Below are positions 62,407 to 64,000 of a stretch of DNA of 64,000 nucleotides, piece by piece (position 1 is the stretch's first letter; each line of letters starts with the position of its first letter). Origin of the DNA: Bdellovibrionales bacterium (GTDB lineage: Bacteria; Bdellovibrionota; Bdellovibrionia; Bdellovibrionales; UBA1609). The position numbers and the translations under genes are program-made. The stretch covers positions 1 through 64,000 of the forward strand of contig JADJVA010000005.1 in the NCBI GenBank assembly GCA_016716765.1. The letters are read 5' to 3'. The notes beneath the pieces are model-generated. The model ran no database searches, had not been told where the DNA came from, and saw only the letters and a program-made list of their open reading frames with translations.

Positions 62407-63609
62407 ATGTCAGGTGAAAGTAAAAGGTCTCTATCCGCAGTCAGATACACTTCTTCCGTGCGGATGAAAACTGTGTACTCCATTTTTATGTTTTTGGGTG
62501 TTGTGGCCTTTGTTGTAACCTTAATTAACGACAAAGAACGGGCTTGGCATTCCTATCTTGTGAGTTTCTTTTATTTTCTTTCGATAGCTTTGGGGGGTCT
62601 TTTTTTTGCGGCTCTCCAGCATGTGACGAAGGCGGGATGGTCGGTGAATATCCGTCGCCTTGTTGAATCATTTGCTTCTTATGTTCCCTACGCCTTTGGT
62701 TCTGGATTGGTTTTGTTGGTCGCGGGTTCAACCCATTTGTACGAATGGTTACATGCTGATGTGGTGGCCAAAGATGCATTGCTTCAGCATAAGTCGGCCT
62801 ATTTAAACATGCCTTTCTTTGTTGTTCGATTTATTGGTTTTTTTCTCTTGTGGGGATTATTTGCCAAAATGTTGGTGGGATGTTCGGTGAAACAGGATTC
62901 AAACGGAGACGAGAGCCTGACCCATCGGGCAGCCGCTTGGTCAGTGGCTTTTTTGCCTGTCTTTGCCCTGAGTTACACTTTTTTTGGTTTTGATACTCTC
63001 ATGAGTCTCGAACCTCACTGGTTTAGCACGATCTATGGAGTGTACACTTTTGCAGGACTTTTTCAGTCAACTATGGCAGCCACGATCTTGCTGATATTGT
63101 ATCTTTCGAAGAAGGGATTGTTGCGCGGCTTTGTGACCGAGGATCACCTTCATGACCTAGGAAAGTTCCTTTTTGCCTTTACAGTTTTTTGGGCCTATAT
63201 CGCATTTTCTCAGTATATGCTGATTTGGTATGCCAACTTACCTGAGGAGACTATTTTTTATATTCCTCGCACAGAAAATGGCTGGCTTCTGGTCTCTTTG
63301 TCGCTTCTGATTTTTAAATTCATTGTTCCATTTTTGGCTTTATTGCCACGTTGGGCAAAACGCAACCCCGCACAACTGATGGCGGTCAGCGTACTCATTC
63401 TGGTCATGCAATATGTGGATATCTATTGGTTGGTTTATCCGGTTTTTTCCAGAGAGGAAGTGAAGTTTTCGATCTCTGAAGTTTTGGTATTTTTAGGTTT
63501 CTTGGGGATGTTTCTGTTTGCCGTCACCCGCTTTCTGAGCAAAAATTCGGTGGTGGCTTATTCAGATCCGCGTATTCAGGAATCCATCCATCATCACGTG
63601 ACCTATTGA
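62407..63609 (+). CDS. actF: Alternative Complex III subunit ActF, NrfD-like
   Basis: 400 residues with about ten membrane helices (TVYSIFMFLGVVAFVVTLIN, SFFYFLSIALGGLFFAALQH, YAFGSGLVLLVAGSTHLYEW, and others). The block FGFDTLMSLEPHWFSTIYGV is typical of ActF. Together with ActC it makes the membrane quinol-oxidising core. No terminal oxidase genes follow in the window. Confidence 0.92.
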   Translation: MSGESKRSLSAVRYTSSVRMKTVYSIFMFLGVVAFVVTLINDKERAWHSYLVSFFYFLSIALGGLFFAALQHVTKAGWSVNIRRLVESFASYVPYAFGSGLVLLVAGSTHLYEWLHADVVAKDALLQHKSAYLNMPFFVVRFIGFFLLWGLFAKMLVGCSVKQDSNGDESLTHRAAAWSVAFLPVFALSYTFFGFDTLMSLEPHWFSTIYGVYTFAGLFQSTMAATILLILYLSKKGLLRGFVTEDHLHDLGKFLFAFTVFWAYIAFSQYMLIWYANLPEETIFYIPRTENGWLLVSLSLLIFKFIVPFLALLPRWAKRNPAQLMAVSVLILVMQYVDIYWLVYPVFSREEVKFSISEVLVFLGFLGMFLFAVTRFLSKNSVVAYSDPRIQESIHHHVTY

Positions 63610-63641
63610 TAGAGACTCACCCTGGGATTCATTTTCAGGCG

Positions 63642-63670
63642 TTGACATGATGCATTCTGTCGAGTAGTAC
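63642..63670 (+). promoter_or_regulatory. Candidate promoter upstream of the last gene
   Basis: A perfect TTGACA (63642-63647), 17 bases, then TAGTAC (63665-63670), a weak -10. Transcription would start near 63677, 24 bases before the ATG at 63701, so the gene probably has its own promoter rather than reading on from actF. Confidence 0.5.
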
Positions 63671-63700
63671 CGGCGAGAACTTTTACGCTGGGGTGCCGAA

Positions 63701-64000
63701 ATGACTCAGTTTGCTCATTTGAAATCTTCTCGACTCTTTGCCTTTTTACTTCTGTTGAATTTTGCTAGCCCTGTGGCTCAGGGTGGGTCCCTCGGTCCTT
63801 GGATGAAAGCTGAGACCTGCCTGATGATGCTCAGGATGCATCCCTCCGACGAAGCGATGAGAAGAAATCCATTAGACTCTTTGAGGAGCCTACAAGAGCA
63901 TTTGAGAGGATATGGAAAGGTCGGGGCAGATGAGGTTCTACCCGACCGCAAGGGATATTCTTTACAGTCTGACTCTGTGACCCGCTCAGTTGTGCCACGG
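63701..64000 (+). CDS. Exported hypothetical protein, cut at the window end
   Basis: 100 codons stay open to the right edge. The N-terminus is a signal peptide (RLFAFLLLLNFASPVAQGG), cleaved near residue 27. The visible mature part has no recognised motif; it includes METCLMMLRM-like hydrophobic and charged patches. The gene follows actF by 91 bases on the same strand and is not a cytochrome oxidase subunit as far as visible. Confidence 0.55.
   Translation, partial: MTQFAHLKSSRLFAFLLLLNFASPVAQGGSLGPWMKAETCLMMLRMHPSDEAMRRNPLDSLRSLQEHLRGYGKVGADEVLPDRKGYSLQSDSVTRSVVPR

Overview
The window looks like a chromosomal segment of a Gram-negative, predatory- or soil-type deltaproteobacterium-like organism, most plausibly a member of the Bdellovibrionota. 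This is an inference from gene content: many lipoproteins and beta-barrel proteins, a single twelve-gene type II secretion operon gspC-N, System II cytochrome c maturation, and Alternative Complex III. No rRNA, tRNA, CRISPR array, prophage or intact insertion sequence was seen. Base composition is moderate.

Layout. 1-3.1 kb is a decaying edge: a partial secreted endonuclease I, a PhoD-like phosphatase broken by several frameshifts, and a remnant of a zinc-finger transposase-like ORF. 3.2-10.4 kb carries an MFS transporter, an RhlE-type helicase, a frameshifted membrane protein, exported hypothetical proteins, a polyprenol-phosphate mannosyltransferase-like enzyme and an orphan AbrB-type regulator. 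10.6-18.6 kb is a housekeeping run: PAP2 phosphatase, mutL, miaA, yicC, gmk, rpoZ and a (p)ppGpp synthetase/hydrolase that carries one frameshift. 18.6-33.5 kb is the most novel part: a divergent 660-residue lipoprotein, then a same-strand cluster with a small lipoprotein, a metzincin-like lipoprotein protease (one frameshift), a 1217-residue lipoprotein, a beta-barrel-like outer-membrane protein, and a 1134-residue lipoprotein that is a collinear paralogue of the first giant one. 33.5-49.2 kb, all on the minus strand, is gspC to gspN followed by ssb and two exported proteins. 49.2-53 kb holds a FabD-like protein whose nucleophile motif is altered, behind a good sigma-54 promoter match and an AU-rich leader hairpin; a GNAT-like protein; a cobalamin adenosyltransferase; and an N-formylglutamate amidohydrolase-like enzyme. 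53-63.6 kb is respiratory: ResB and CcsA, then actABCDEF. The last 300 bases open another exported protein.

How the parts work together. The ResB/CcsA proteins attach heme to the pentaheme ActA and monoheme ActE, which work with the ActB/C/D/F subunits to oxidise quinol. The gsp operon builds one complete envelope-spanning secretion machine, which could export proteins such as the endonuclease. The giant-lipoprotein cluster is an uncharacterised set of envelope proteins.

Caution: all four disrupted genes (PhoD-like, membrane protein, spoT, metalloprotease) need single-base indels, most of them in short homopolymers. Either these genes are decaying or the assembly has residual indel errors; reads would decide.
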